Source of the DNA: Candidatus Acidiferrales bacterium
GTDB taxonomy: Bacteria > Acidobacteriota > Terriglobia > Acidiferrales > UBA7541
DNA: 64,000 bases
NCBI GenBank assembly: GCA_035934015.1
Contig: DASYYH010000027.1
Location: forward strand, 124,001-188,000
Direction of reading: 5' to 3'
Shown here one piece after another: positions 44,001 to 52,058 of the stretch. The notes under the pieces were generated by a model that saw only the letters and a list, made by a program, of their open reading frames with translations, was not told the origin of the DNA and searched no databases. How positions within the stretch are numbered: the stretch's first letter is position 1; each line of letters opens with the position of its first letter. The position numbers were made by a program, and so were the translations under genes.

Positions 44001-44181
44001 TATCCGCCTCAATCTGTTCCGGCGGCATGCCGTTGTAAAAGGTGGCCACCTCAACGACAGGAAGATTGATACGAGGAAACATATCCACGGGCATTTGCAC
44101 GAGGCTAGTGACGCCCAACACACAGACAAAAAGACAAATAACGACGATGAAGTACGGATGACGCAGAGAAAATGATGACAT
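41002..44181 (-). CDS. RND-family efflux pump, HAE1/AcrB-like
   Basis: 1059 residues; inner-membrane proton-driven exporter with 12 helices and two large periplasmic loops. N-terminus FSLRHPYFIVVICLFVCVLG, then VQMPVDMFPRINLPVVEVAT. The ribosome site TAGGAG precedes the ATG. The usual helix-4 motif GxVVDDAIVVVEN is SRLIDNSVIVLEN, keeping the first relay Asp (398) but with Asn 399 for the second. The helix-10 Lys (AcrB Lys 940) is replaced by Ser 954 in MVVSNSILIVDFAN. The transport substrate is unknown; multidrug or metabolite export are both possible. Forms a tripartite system with the adaptor upstream and TolC downstream. Confidence 0.93.
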   Translation of the reverse strand: MSSFSLRHPYFIVVICLFVCVLGVTSLVQMPVDMFPRINLPVVEVATFYNGMPPEQIEADITGRFERFFTLGAGIDHITSRSLPGVSLIKVYFQSTTDANADVTQVSNLAMADLRRLPPGTLPPVVVNSGASTLPVCLLTVEGEGLSETQLRDYLQFQIRDQIAGVPGATVPPPYGGKYRQIMVYVDPLKLQAHQLSPMDVVRAVNSSNLILPAGDVRIGPLDYNLYTNALVPNAESIGHVPLKTVGEKSVFVSDVGKAVDGSALQYNIVRVNGQRSTYVPVQKQGGDSNTISVVDGIKAAIQHLRDIPAQMKARVVFDQSVFVRQAISTVLREGGVGLVLTALMILLFLGSMRATAAVFLSIPISVMATFFFLHLGNATINSMILSGLALAFSRLIDNSVIVLENIFRHVELGEVPRTAAEKGTNEVALAVLAITIATVVVFFPVTLLYGVSKYLFTALAISVVLALLASYFVAVSVVPLYCAHLLKSPVHDEGSLGGEKEQGGGSARSSWWSRFHSAFNEKFESMLGTYEVAVKKALDHPKAVVFGFIGVFLLSFALYPRVGMAFFPRTDAGQFMINLKAPTGTRIGDTEGYVKQVERIIRHVVHPADLNTVVSNIGINSGLESLTTPNAGMYTAFVEVALKEDHKVSSFDYMDRVRTAIADQLPQLRTFFQSGGLVDSVLNQGKAAPIDVQVSGTDLNADDNVALGLARQFRAIKGVSEVYIPQDMDYPTLQVNMNRERASELGLDPREVVDNIVTSLTSDVMIAPNYWIDPKTGNDYFLAIQYPNNSTKSIQDLDTMPLRSAHMNLPTYLNQVATIVPELSPSEVDHYQTERVIDVYVSPSGEDLSRPASAVEKVIANAKIPSNMRIDVRGLVNTMFTSFRSFGIGLLLSFLLVFLVLVAQFSSFLDPFLIVLAIPTGLVGVMLTLAFTSTTLNIQSLMGIVMLTGMVVSNSILIVDFANRLRQEGHGVRQAVAHSCRIRLRPILMTSLATIVGLLPMAFKLEPGSEAYAPLASVIIGGLIVSVILTIFVVPAAYLMIYGRRSQSQSPQLVEEAQ

Positions 44182-44188
44182 AGAGCTC

Positions 44189-45460
44189 CTATTCCGTTTG
44201 GGGAGGCTTCACGACCGTCGGAGTCACAAGTTCACCGTTTTTGAACTGTTGTTGCTCTCCGAACACAACACGTTCATCTGCTCTCAGGCCGGATACCACT
44301 TCCACGAGAGCGGCATCTTGAAGGCCCAAAGTCACGTTGCGCTTCTCGATGTGATTGCTGCCATTCACAATCAGGACAGTACCCTGGCCTTGGCCGGAGA
44401 ATTGAACTGACTGAATTGGCACGGTCAGAACGTTTTGTGCCGTTTGCAAAGGGATGTCGACCGTCGCATACATTCCGGGAACCAGTTCGTAACGTGAATT
44501 GGGGACGTCCACTTCGGTATGCATCGTTCGTGTTTGTGGATCGATCTCGTCGGAGAAACGAACGATCTTGCCTTGAAATTTTTTATTGAGGCCGGAAACC
44601 TTTATGGCAACCGTATCGCCAATGCGTATATCCGGAACTGCGCGCTCCGGAACCGGAATGACAAGCCGCAGCAAATCATTTTGCGAAAGATGGCAAAGAG
44701 CTGAGTTGCCAATGTTGGAAGACGTCCCGGCAGGAAGCAGAGCACCGGTATATGCGTACACTTGAGTCACGACGCCATCAAATGGCGCGGTCATGTTTGC
44801 GTATCCGAAGAGAGTTTTATCCTTGTCTAAGGCGGCCCGTGCGGCGAGCAGCGCCTGTTGTGCCGCGGAAACCGCGGCATCAGCTTCAAGGTCTTTGCCC
44901 TGGGCGACGTCGATATCTTCCTGAGAAATCAGTTCTGGCCGCACCTTCTGCACGCTGGCGAGGCGCTGGTAGGTGACATGCGCAACGGAATAGGCCGATT
45001 GCGCGCGATGCAGTTCTCCTCCCGCTTCGGCCAATGCCGCTTCATCGTGCTGAATCTGCTGCTGGAGTTCCGGGATTTCCAGAACCGCCATCAACTGTCC
45101 GGCCTGGACGTGTGTGCCCCAATCGAAATAAAGTTTCTTGATGTAGCCGGAAACTTTTGCGTAGACGTCGATCTCCTGAAAAGGCTGGAATTCGGAAGCG
45201 ATCTCAAGAGTTGTAGAGATGTTCCGCCGCGTCACCGGAACCACAGCGGCGCGCGGGATATCGGGAGCAGCGGCTGCCGCGGACTTGCTCGATGCTCCAC
45301 AACCTGCAAGAGCGCCCGCGAGAAGAAGGAACATCGGTGCGATCCAAAAACGAACCGACGAATTGGTGAGATCGCAGAGCGGCGTTACCGCTTTGAGCCG
45401 CTTCAAAGGCGAAAGAACAACTGCGATTTTGCTATTTTTCAATTTGATCATGAATGGCAC
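44189..45460 (-). CDS. RND periplasmic adaptor (membrane-fusion) lipoprotein
   Basis: 423 residues from the GTG at 45460, which has AAGGA 5 bases upstream; the ATG at 45451 is an alternative. Both starts lie inside the end of the rraA-like gene, so translation is probably coupled. A hydrophobic segment ends in the lipobox LAGC (about residue 54), suggesting a lipoprotein. Then come the barrel-sandwich/lipoyl part (VYAKVSGYIKKLYFDWGTHV, QAGQLMAVLEIPELQQQI), a long coiled-coil hairpin (HDEAALAEAGGELHRAQSA), and the beta-barrel and membrane-proximal domains (FDGVVTQVYAYTGALLPAGT, TEVDVPNSRYELVPGMYATV). It links the pump to the TolC-like channel. Confidence 0.92.
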   Translation of the reverse strand: MPFMIKLKNSKIAVVLSPLKRLKAVTPLCDLTNSSVRFWIAPMFLLLAGALAGCGASSKSAAAAAPDIPRAAVVPVTRRNISTTLEIASEFQPFQEIDVYAKVSGYIKKLYFDWGTHVQAGQLMAVLEIPELQQQIQHDEAALAEAGGELHRAQSAYSVAHVTYQRLASVQKVRPELISQEDIDVAQGKDLEADAAVSAAQQALLAARAALDKDKTLFGYANMTAPFDGVVTQVYAYTGALLPAGTSSNIGNSALCHLSQNDLLRLVIPVPERAVPDIRIGDTVAIKVSGLNKKFQGKIVRFSDEIDPQTRTMHTEVDVPNSRYELVPGMYATVDIPLQTAQNVLTVPIQSVQFSGQGQGTVLIVNGSNHIEKRNVTLGLQDAALVEVVSGLRADERVVFGEQQQFKNGELVTPTVVKPPQTE

Positions 45461-46160
45461 TCGTATCCTTTATAGCCGCTTGAAGCTTCTGCAGCGTGAA
45501 ATCTGCTGAGCGGCGGATGGCAATCAACTGCTGCCGTCGGCTCGTCACCGCACGCGCGGCGTCCGGCACTCGGGCGGCAATCTCCAGCGGAACCGTTTGT
45601 ACACCATGACAGTCCGCATGAATCAGGTCCCCGGGCGCGACTGTCAGCCTGCCCACGCAAACCTTGGAACCAAAATCAAAGAGGTGCGCGTACGCGTGAG
45701 AAACGGAAACATTGCCGGCAAACATCGAAAATTCGGTGCGGCCAACTTCCGGGACGTCTCGCACCGCGCCGTTGGTGACAACTCCCAGGCATCCGAGGCC
45801 CAGCAAGATGTTGGCGTGGACCTCTCCAATGAATGCACCTAATCCCGGCGGGTTATCGGCGTCTTCGATGACAACGATTCGAGGAACGGGAATCGTGAGA
45901 ATGTTATTCCACCAATCGGTGCGGTCATAGTAGTCAAAATGCGTGCTCCGCTCCATCGGAGGGTTGGACGTCCTGATGCGCGCTGTGACAGCGTAGCCGG
46001 CAATCGGCGCGCGGTTCGGGTAGATGCAACGGATGCTCGAATCGGCGAAGCCCGTGTTCGGCAGCCGCACCTGAAACATCTCGATTGCGCTGGCCACAAC
46101 ACACGTGCTCCATCGATGGAACTGCTCCAACTGAGCAGGTGTCAATCGCTCCGCATTCAT
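45432..46160 (-). CDS. RraA-family protein (HMG/CHA aldolase-like)
   Basis: 242 residues; AAGGAG lies 7 bases before the ATG. The RraA/HMG-aldolase core is present: VVASAIEMFQVRLPNTGFA, GYAVTARIRTSN, and GLGCLGVVTNGAVRDVPEVG, whose G...RD residues bind the metal and oxaloacetate-type substrates. VAPGDLIHADCHGVQTVPLE completes the fold. Family members are either 4-hydroxy-4-methyl-2-oxoglutarate/oxaloacetate lyases or, in enterics, inhibitors of RNase E; this one keeps catalytic-looking residues, so lyase is more likely. Its 3' end overlaps the start of the efflux adaptor by 29 bases, an unusual partnership with an RND pump. Confidence 0.85.
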   Translation of the reverse strand: MNAERLTPAQLEQFHRWSTCVVASAIEMFQVRLPNTGFADSSIRCIYPNRAPIAGYAVTARIRTSNPPMERSTHFDYYDRTDWWNNILTIPVPRIVVIEDADNPPGLGAFIGEVHANILLGLGCLGVVTNGAVRDVPEVGRTEFSMFAGNVSVSHAYAHLFDFGSKVCVGRLTVAPGDLIHADCHGVQTVPLEIAARVPDAARAVTSRRQQLIAIRRSADFTLQKLQAAIKDTSAIHDQIEK

Positions 46161-46254
46161 GCGGTCTCCTTATTAGGCATTCCGGACGGCCGTAATCGGG
46201 CCTGGCCCCAAATCCACAAACGTTCTGTCAGCTATCGAAAGAGATTTTGAGGTG

Positions 46255-46617
46255 CTAGGAAATTAGTTGCGGGGGAGAACGAAGCTGCATGGAAACGACA
46301 ACGCCAACCGATTCTATTCGCGGAGCAGCAAAATCAACAATGCGTGCGAGGCAAACGCGTGGCCTGGACTGGACTAAATCAATTACCCACTGCTGCGGTC
46401 CACGGTCGAGGACTATCGACGGTGAGACCATATCCATCTTAGTCGACAGCGAAACATGCTGCGCTGATTTCTTGTTCGGATAATATTTGCCATCCTTGGC
46501 CATCGTCGAGAGCCCAGCTACCGTGAATAGCAGCAAGGAAACGACAATGCGAACCGCCACGCGTCGCCACAGATAATTTTGCGACGGCAATATCCCGCTC
46601 TGTTTGCGAGGTTTCAT
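46255..46617 (-). CDS. Small hypothetical exported protein
   Basis: 120 residues: a basic start (MKPRKQSG, WRRVAVR), a hydrophobic stretch IVVSLLLFTVAGLSTMA consistent with a signal peptide, then a mature part of about 75 residues with a polar start (KDGKYYPNKKSAQHVSLSTK) and beta-like segments (ESVGVVVSMQLRSP). There is no ribosome site of note and no family I recognise. It lies about 95 bases downstream of the end of nothing else on its strand and upstream of the rraA-like gene; it may be a leader gene of that cluster or an unrelated small secreted protein. Confidence 0.45.
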   Translation of the reverse strand: MKPRKQSGILPSQNYLWRRVAVRIVVSLLLFTVAGLSTMAKDGKYYPNKKSAQHVSLSTKMDMVSPSIVLDRGPQQWVIDLVQSRPRVCLARIVDFAAPRIESVGVVVSMQLRSPPQLIS

Positions 46618-46799
46618 GTTGCGTCTGTGACGCTGCGACCTTCACCTGAATCGCGCCTAAATTGCAGGCTCCAAGAACGCAGAATTAATCCTACAGCCAT
46701 TGTGATGCACAAATCAAGTCACAGGCAGCTTCAGTCTGTTTCACTCTGCGAAACTTGATGAAGATGGTTTCGGCGAGCGTCTGAACTTGCAAAGTATTT

Positions 46800-46874
46800 T
46801 GGAGGCGCGGGTGGGAATCGAACCCACGTATAAAGGTTTTGCAGACCTCTCCCTTACCACTTGGGTACCGCGCC
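46800..46874 (-). tRNA. tRNA-Cys (GCA), CCA encoded
   Basis: On the minus strand the acceptor arms GGCGCGG (46874-46868) and CCGCGCC (46810-46804) pair perfectly. The anticodon loop is CTGCAAA with anticodon GCA, and the T arm contains GGTTCGATTCC. The discriminator base is T (46803), the expected identity base for tRNA-Cys, and CCA follows in the genome (46802-46800). The D arm is short (CCCAAGTGGTAAGGG). cysS is 6.7 kb away but not linked in transcription. Confidence 0.95.
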
Positions 46875-46947
46875 CGTGGCTGACTTAAGTATAGCGAAGT
46901 TTCCGCGACCCCGGCCAGCGAATTGGGATTCTCATGACGCCGCGGAA

Positions 46948-48669
46948 TCAGCGAATCGTCAAAGTGAAAGGCATCTGAACACGCACGGGTTCCGTGCGCG
47001 CCATGACCGACAAGCGATGGATCATCGATTGAACGGCTGTGTACTCGTCGGGCGGCGCGGAAACGTCGCCTTGCAAGCGATTGAAGAGCAATTCAAAGAA
47101 CGTCTCGGGTTTGGGTAGCCGCACAAGTTCGACGGACTCGCCGGCAGGAATATGAGCTAGTTGTTTGGCAATGGCGATGGCGCGATCGGTTCCGCCCAAG
47201 TAGTCCACAAGCCCCAGGCTCTTGGCTTGCTCCCCACTCCACACGCGTCCTTTGCCGATTTTATCTACTGTGCCCAGGGAAAGATTACGGCCCTTGGAAA
47301 CGCCGCGCGTGAAATTCGCATAAATGTCCTGGAGCATTTTTTGAACGGACTGCTGTTGCTCCGGCGTGAAATCGCTCTGGTCAGAGTAGAGCGTCGCATT
47401 CTCGCTGGTGGCAATATAGTCGGTGCTGATGCCGAGCAGTTGATACAAGCCCGAAAGATTCATCTTGCCGCTAAAGACGCCGATGGACGCTGTGATGGTC
47501 TCCGGGTCGGCCACGATCTTATCCGCCGACATCGAAATCCAATATCCGCCCGAAGCGGCCAAATCGGACATAGAAACAACGACAGGTTTTTCGCGCCGAG
47601 CCAATTGCACTTCGCGGCGAATGACTTCGCTGGCAACAGAGGAGCCGCCTGGCGAATCCACCCGCAAGATTATCGCGCGAATGTCGGAATCCCTCCGCGC
47701 GGAGCGAATTTCCCTGGCGATTGTGTCTCCACCCATCATCGATCCGCCTGTCGGTGTAGTTTGGGAGTCACCCGATACAATTTCTCCGGAAGCATAGATG
47801 ATGGCGATTTCCGGTCCCGATCCGTCGCTCAGGCTCTGCCGATATTGCCCAAAACCCACCGGATTCCAGTCTCCGACTCCGTGGCGGAAGAAATCCTGTA
47901 CCTGATCCCAATCCCCGAGGCGATCAACGAGCCTGTCTTGCAAAGCCTCCTTCGGCAAAAAAGGCCCTTGGGGCACGAGATTTGCAAATTGAGTGCGGTC
48001 CATGCCGCGCGCAAAAGAAACATCCGTGAGGTATTGATTGTAAACGCTTGTCAGCAGCGCCTGCACTTCCTCGCGATGCGCCGGCGTGAATTTCTTTTCC
48101 GTGTATTCATTGGGAGCTGTCTTGTACTCCGCGATATGCAAGAAGTCGGGAACAATTTTCAGTTTATCCAGGCTTCCGCGCAAGAATGTAGCTTCCGCCA
48201 TCATCCCGCGAACGCCCAATGGATTGGTGGGTTCAAGCCAAACCTGGCTGCAGCCCGTAGCAACGTAATATTCCTCGTTTTCAGCCCCGTCGTAGCCCAA
48301 GTAACAAATACTCGGCTTCCGGCTTCTGCGGAAAGCGAGAAGATGATCGTGAATTTCTTCGAGCTTCGCCCATCCGGCTTCGATAGGCGCGATACGCACG
48401 ACTAGTCCCTTTATCCGATTGTCATCCGCGGCCTGATCGATCGCGTCGTTTATCTCGTGGAGCACACTCACCTGCGACCCGAATAGCGCCGTAGAAAAAT
48501 CATTAGGCTGCTGTTCCACAACGGAACCACTTAAATTAAGCACAAGGACGGAGTCGGAAGAAATCATCTGTGTGGGGGCAAAAGTCCAGTGCGGAATAGC
48601 CCAAAGAAGCAAAATCACGCCAGCAATTACCAGCAGAATTACAAGTGTTCGCCTCTGACCCCACGTCAT
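46948..48669 (-). CDS. sppA: Signal peptide peptidase SppA, 67K long form
   Basis: 573 residues; an inner-membrane serine protease that degrades cleaved signal peptides. One N-terminal membrane segment (TLVILLVIAGVILLLWAIP). The long form has two homologous ClpP-like halves. The catalytic Lys lies in the first half (HIAEYKTAPNEYT, Lys 183) and the nucleophile Ser in the second (DLAASGGYW, Ser 373), matching Lys 209/Ser 409 of E. coli SppA. LRVDSPGGSSVASEVIRREV and PETITASIGVFSGK are family blocks. It is divergent from the HD-GYP gene with about 255 bases between. Confidence 0.94.
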   Translation of the reverse strand: MTWGQRRTLVILLVIAGVILLLWAIPHWTFAPTQMISSDSVLVLNLSGSVVEQQPNDFSTALFGSQVSVLHEINDAIDQAADDNRIKGLVVRIAPIEAGWAKLEEIHDHLLAFRRSRKPSICYLGYDGAENEEYYVATGCSQVWLEPTNPLGVRGMMAEATFLRGSLDKLKIVPDFLHIAEYKTAPNEYTEKKFTPAHREEVQALLTSVYNQYLTDVSFARGMDRTQFANLVPQGPFLPKEALQDRLVDRLGDWDQVQDFFRHGVGDWNPVGFGQYRQSLSDGSGPEIAIIYASGEIVSGDSQTTPTGGSMMGGDTIAREIRSARRDSDIRAIILRVDSPGGSSVASEVIRREVQLARREKPVVVSMSDLAASGGYWISMSADKIVADPETITASIGVFSGKMNLSGLYQLLGISTDYIATSENATLYSDQSDFTPEQQQSVQKMLQDIYANFTRGVSKGRNLSLGTVDKIGKGRVWSGEQAKSLGLVDYLGGTDRAIAIAKQLAHIPAGESVELVRLPKPETFFELLFNRLQGDVSAPPDEYTAVQSMIHRLSVMARTEPVRVQMPFTLTIR

Positions 48670-48924
48670 CAGTTTATCCTTCGCGCACCGACGTGCATTC
48701 GTCGTGACTCTCCAAAATTACCATCGGTGCCCTGAAAATTCCATTGGACGCAACATTTTCCACCTGTTCGTTCGTACAGGAGCGCGATGATAGAAGTACA
48801 GTTACACGCATTGGGCAATTCTAGTGACAAATTCCATCAAGTCACGCACCGGGTTGTTACCATTTTAGGGCGAGACGACGAAGGCTGCCGCGGGATAAAG
48901 AATATTTCTCGGGAGGGGAAGGCC

Positions 48925-49893
48925 GTGAAAAAACCGATGATGTCCCGAATCATGGAGATCAACAAAGAGCTCCTGCTGATCTTCTCGATCATAGCGTTTG
49001 CGGCGGTCATCAATTTCTTTGTGTCAGGCGAGCGGCTGGTTTTGTCGTTCTACAACCTCCCGACCCTCTTCGCGGCATACTATTTTGGCCGGTCGCGAGC
49101 CGTCCAGACTGCCTTGGCCTCGGTCCTGATCGTCTCTTGGCTGAATATCATGAATCCGGTCGCGTTCGCAGCGGGACAATCTGTAGCAGAGAGGCACCTG
49201 ATCAGCTGGGCGGATGTCGCCATTTGGGGTGGCTTCCTCCTGATAACCGCGTATGCCATGGGCACGCTTTACGAAGTCAAAGAAGAAGGGATGGTCGAAC
49301 TGCGCGAGACGTATTTCGGCGTTCTCCAGATTCTGTGCCAGGTCATTTCCAATGATAAATACACGCAGAACCATTCGTTCCGCGTATCCGTCTATTCAGC
49401 AAGACTGGCGGCGGAGATGGGACTTCCCGAGGACCAGATTGAAGACGTTCGCGCCGCCGCTTTGCTCCATGACATCGGCAAGCTCGAGGTGAGCCGCAAC
49501 ATCCTCTACAAGTCAGCGCGGCTTTCGGAAGATGAAATCGCTGAAGTGCAATCGCATTTGCCGCGCGGAGTAGAGGCGCTGCGTCCCGTGGCCGTCGGCG
49601 GGACTTTGCGCCGCGTTCTGCCAATTATTCTGGCGCATCACGACAAATTTGACGGAACGGGCTACCATCCGACGAAAGGCGAGGACATTCCCATCGAAGC
49701 TCGAATCATCACCGTGGCGGATGTCTATGACGCGCTTGTCAGCGACCGGCCATACCGCAAGGCGATGTCTCCCTTCGAAGCGCGCGACATTATCCTGAAG
49801 GGCGCCGGGGCGGATTTTGATCCCAAGGTTGTCGCCGCTTTCGAATCCGCGTTCCGCGGCGGACGGATGGAAGTTCCCGAAGTGCTGGTTTAG
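48925..49893 (+). CDS. Membrane-bound HD-GYP-domain phosphodiesterase
   Basis: Start set at the GTG at 48925, 8 bases after GGAGG (322 residues). An upstream ATG at 48787 is in frame, but the extra part shows no domain. The N-terminal half has four to five hydrophobic segments (LLLIFSIIAFAAVINFFVSG, LPTLFAAYYFG, WADVAIWGGFLLITAYAMG). The C-terminal HD-GYP domain has LLHDIGKLEV, HLPRGVEAL, LAHHDKFDGTGYH and ITVADVYDALVSDRPYR. Metal ligands are complete, but GYP reads GYH and the family HHE reads HHD. Such proteins hydrolyse cyclic di-GMP to GMP; activity is likely but not certain given these changes. Confidence 0.85.
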   Translation: MKKPMMSRIMEINKELLLIFSIIAFAAVINFFVSGERLVLSFYNLPTLFAAYYFGRSRAVQTALASVLIVSWLNIMNPVAFAAGQSVAERHLISWADVAIWGGFLLITAYAMGTLYEVKEEGMVELRETYFGVLQILCQVISNDKYTQNHSFRVSVYSARLAAEMGLPEDQIEDVRAAALLHDIGKLEVSRNILYKSARLSEDEIAEVQSHLPRGVEALRPVAVGGTLRRVLPIILAHHDKFDGTGYHPTKGEDIPIEARIITVADVYDALVSDRPYRKAMSPFEARDIILKGAGADFDPKVVAAFESAFRGGRMEVPEVLV

Positions 49894-49906
49894 TTCGCGG
49901 ACCAGA

Positions 49907-50908
49907 TCAAATCTGCGCCTCGCGCAAAAAGCGCGCTGCTTCTTCTGGTGGCGTGGGATTGATATAAAAACCGGTTCCCCATTCAAAACCAGCCACGCGC
50001 GTGAGCTTCGGCATCATTTCCACATGCCAATGATAATGATCGTTGATTTCCTCGCCGATCGGAGACGTGTGAATCACATAATTGTATGCTGGCCGGTTCA
50101 GAACGGCATCGAGACGCGCGAGGAATTCATGGAACAGTTTCGCAAGGCTGGCATAAACGGGACTCGACTGATTCTCAAATGACGAGCTGTGCTGGCGTGG
50201 CAGAATCCACGTCTCAAACGGAAAGCGCGGCGCGTAAGGCGCGAGGGCGATGAATTGATCATTGCCCAAAATCACGCGCGTGCCGGTTTCCAGCTCCTGG
50301 CGGATCATGTCGCAGAAGATACAGCGCTCCTTGACGTCAAAATACCGCCGCGAGTTATCGACTTCTTCCCGGACGCGCTTGGGAACGATGGGCAGAGCGA
50401 TGAGCTGAGAGTGCGTATGTTCAAGAGAAGCGCCCGCCGCTTCGCCGTGATTTTTGAAAAGCAAAATGTAGCGGAAGCGTCGGTCGTTTTTTAAGTCTAA
50501 GACGCGATCTCGATAGGCCCACAGAACTTCCTCGAGGCATTTCTCGGGAAGCGTCGCAAGTGTGCTCTGATGATCCGGCGTTTCGATAATGACTTCATGC
50601 GCGCCGATTCCGTTCATGCGATCAAACAGGCCTTCGCCTTCGCGATCGGCATCGCCTTCAATCCCCAGGGCAGGAAATTTGTTGGGCACGACTCGGACGG
50701 TCCAGCCGGGAGTGTCCTTTCCGCATCCATTGCGGCCATAGGCCAGAATCTCTGGGGGCGTCTTCCCTTCGTTTCCCGGGCAAAATGGGCAGAACGAACC
50801 GCCCTTCATCTGAACGGGTTCGCGAACGAAATCTGTGGGGCGCTTCCCGCGATCGCTCGAAATAATCACCCAGCGCCCCGTAATCGGATCCTTGCGTAAC
50901 TCAGGCAA
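49907..50908 (-). CDS. galT: Galactose-1-phosphate uridylyltransferase
   Basis: 333 residues of the Leloir pathway enzyme that exchanges UMP between UDP-glucose and galactose 1-phosphate. The start is a TTG with AGGAGG 8 bases upstream; the first residues MPELRKDPITGRWVIIS fit the family. Zinc cysteines in FCPFCPGN, the catalytic His in EHTHSQLIALP (HxHxQ type), and a second half with CIFCDM and FPFETWILPRQHSSSFE. The C-terminus WHVEMMPKLTRVAGFEWGTG is typical. No galK or galE nearby; it may act in glycan precursor metabolism. Convergent with the HD-GYP gene, 13 bases apart. Confidence 0.92.
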   Translation of the reverse strand: MPELRKDPITGRWVIISSDRGKRPTDFVREPVQMKGGSFCPFCPGNEGKTPPEILAYGRNGCGKDTPGWTVRVVPNKFPALGIEGDADREGEGLFDRMNGIGAHEVIIETPDHQSTLATLPEKCLEEVLWAYRDRVLDLKNDRRFRYILLFKNHGEAAGASLEHTHSQLIALPIVPKRVREEVDNSRRYFDVKERCIFCDMIRQELETGTRVILGNDQFIALAPYAPRFPFETWILPRQHSSSFENQSSPVYASLAKLFHEFLARLDAVLNRPAYNYVIHTSPIGEEINDHYHWHVEMMPKLTRVAGFEWGTGFYINPTPPEEAARFLREAQI

Positions 50909-51007
50909 TCTTGCATCCTCCTAACTCAGGATATCGCAAATCAAAACTCTATCTTACACCGCGGAGGTAATTCAGGAAGGAGACTCGGTATTCATGCGGG
51001 CTATGAA

Positions 51008-51478
51008 TCACTGGCTTCCTGCCGCAAAAGCATTCTTGTGCAAACGAACCACGGGTGGACGCCCCTCGCGGCTCTCAATCGCCACCAAATCGAATCGCCA
51101 AGGCGACTCAAGCAAGCGGCGCTCTCGGAGAAATCGCTTTGCCACGCGCTCGATGTGCTGACGCTTCTGAGAAGTCACGGCGAATTCAGGCTGCACCGAG
51201 CGCTCTTCCGTTCCAATTCGCGTCTTCACTTCGACAAAAGCAAGGACTGAGCCGTCGTAACCTACGAGATCAATTTCACCTTTGTCTTCCGGAACCCTGT
51301 AATTCCGTGCGACGAAAACATAGCCGTGGCGCCGCAGGTACCAATACGCGTATGTCTCACCGTGGATCCCAGTGCGGCGGGCGCGCTCTTTCATCGATTC
51401 GCCGATGCGCGATTCCGCCAGTCCCTTTCGGGCAGCAAATTGCATAACCCCAAATACAGCGCGCGAAAACAGCGGCAC
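51008..51478 (-). CDS. YraN/UPF0102-family nuclease-fold protein
   Basis: 156 residues from a GTG 2 bases after the stop of the methyltransferase gene; an ATG at 51394 would give 128 residues, closer to family length. The core matches UPF0102: GIHGETYAYWYLRRHGYVFV, ARNYRVPEDKGEIDLVG, and VLAFVEVKTR. The last two contain the metal-binding E...D...ExK residues of restriction-endonuclease-like (Holliday-junction resolvase type) folds. The biological role of the family is not settled. It appears to be the second gene of a two-gene unit with the methyltransferase. Confidence 0.85.
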   Translation of the reverse strand: MPLFSRAVFGVMQFAARKGLAESRIGESMKERARRTGIHGETYAYWYLRRHGYVFVARNYRVPEDKGEIDLVGYDGSVLAFVEVKTRIGTEERSVQPEFAVTSQKRQHIERVAKRFLRERRLLESPWRFDLVAIESREGRPPVVRLHKNAFAAGSQ

Positions 51479-51480
51479 GG

Positions 51481-52032
51481 CTACTTGATCACCTCCAACT
51501 CAAATTCCATTACCTTACCGCGAACAACATAACAAAGATAAAATTCCCAAAATCGCCGGAAGCGCAGGGAATGGTTCACCAGAAATTCGAACCCGAGATA
51601 CCGCCACAACTGCAACAGCCGCACGCGGAGTCGCCGCTGCCTTAGGCGCACGCGAGAATACCAGTGATCGTGGCCGTGGATTCCCTCGGAGTAAAAATAT
51701 CTAAACGAAAAACTATTCAAATGCCACTTATGGGTTGGATCGCAAAAAGAACTGAAATCCGTGTAGTGCGGCGTGATGAGGACGATCATCCCGCCCGCGC
51801 GCGTGACACGATGGAATTCCTCAACCGTCTTAATAATATTGTCGACGTGTTCGATCAGATGCGTCGCATGAACCTCGTCAAACACACTGTCGCGAAACGG
51901 CAGCGCTCCCTTATCCAAATTACACAGGACGTCGGCCGCGGTATCGGGATTCATATCGATTCCGATCGACCCTGGATACTTTGTCGGTCCACAACCGACG
52001 TCCAAAATGCGAGGCAATCTTCCTCCGTACAA
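51481..52032 (-). CDS. Class I SAM-dependent methyltransferase
   Basis: 183 residues. SAM motif I is ILDVGCGPTKYPGSIGID, the acidic residue after strand 2 is in GIDMNPDT, motif II region LPFRDSVFDEVHATHLIEHV, and post II RAGGMIVLITPHYTDF. This is the Methyltransf_11 fold. The C-terminal 60 residues are very Arg-rich (RVRLRQRRLRVRLLQL), and with the hydrophobic stretches that follow could bind membranes or nucleic acid. The substrate is unknown. It lies between the aminotransferase gene (27 bases upstream) and yraN (2 bases downstream) on the same strand. Confidence 0.82.
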   Translation of the reverse strand: MYGGRLPRILDVGCGPTKYPGSIGIDMNPDTAADVLCNLDKGALPFRDSVFDEVHATHLIEHVDNIIKTVEEFHRVTRAGGMIVLITPHYTDFSSFCDPTHKWHLNSFSFRYFYSEGIHGHDHWYSRVRLRQRRLRVRLLQLWRYLGFEFLVNHSLRFRRFWEFYLCYVVRGKVMEFELEVIK

Positions 52033-52058
52033 ATATTCGATAACGCTTTAAAAAAGCT

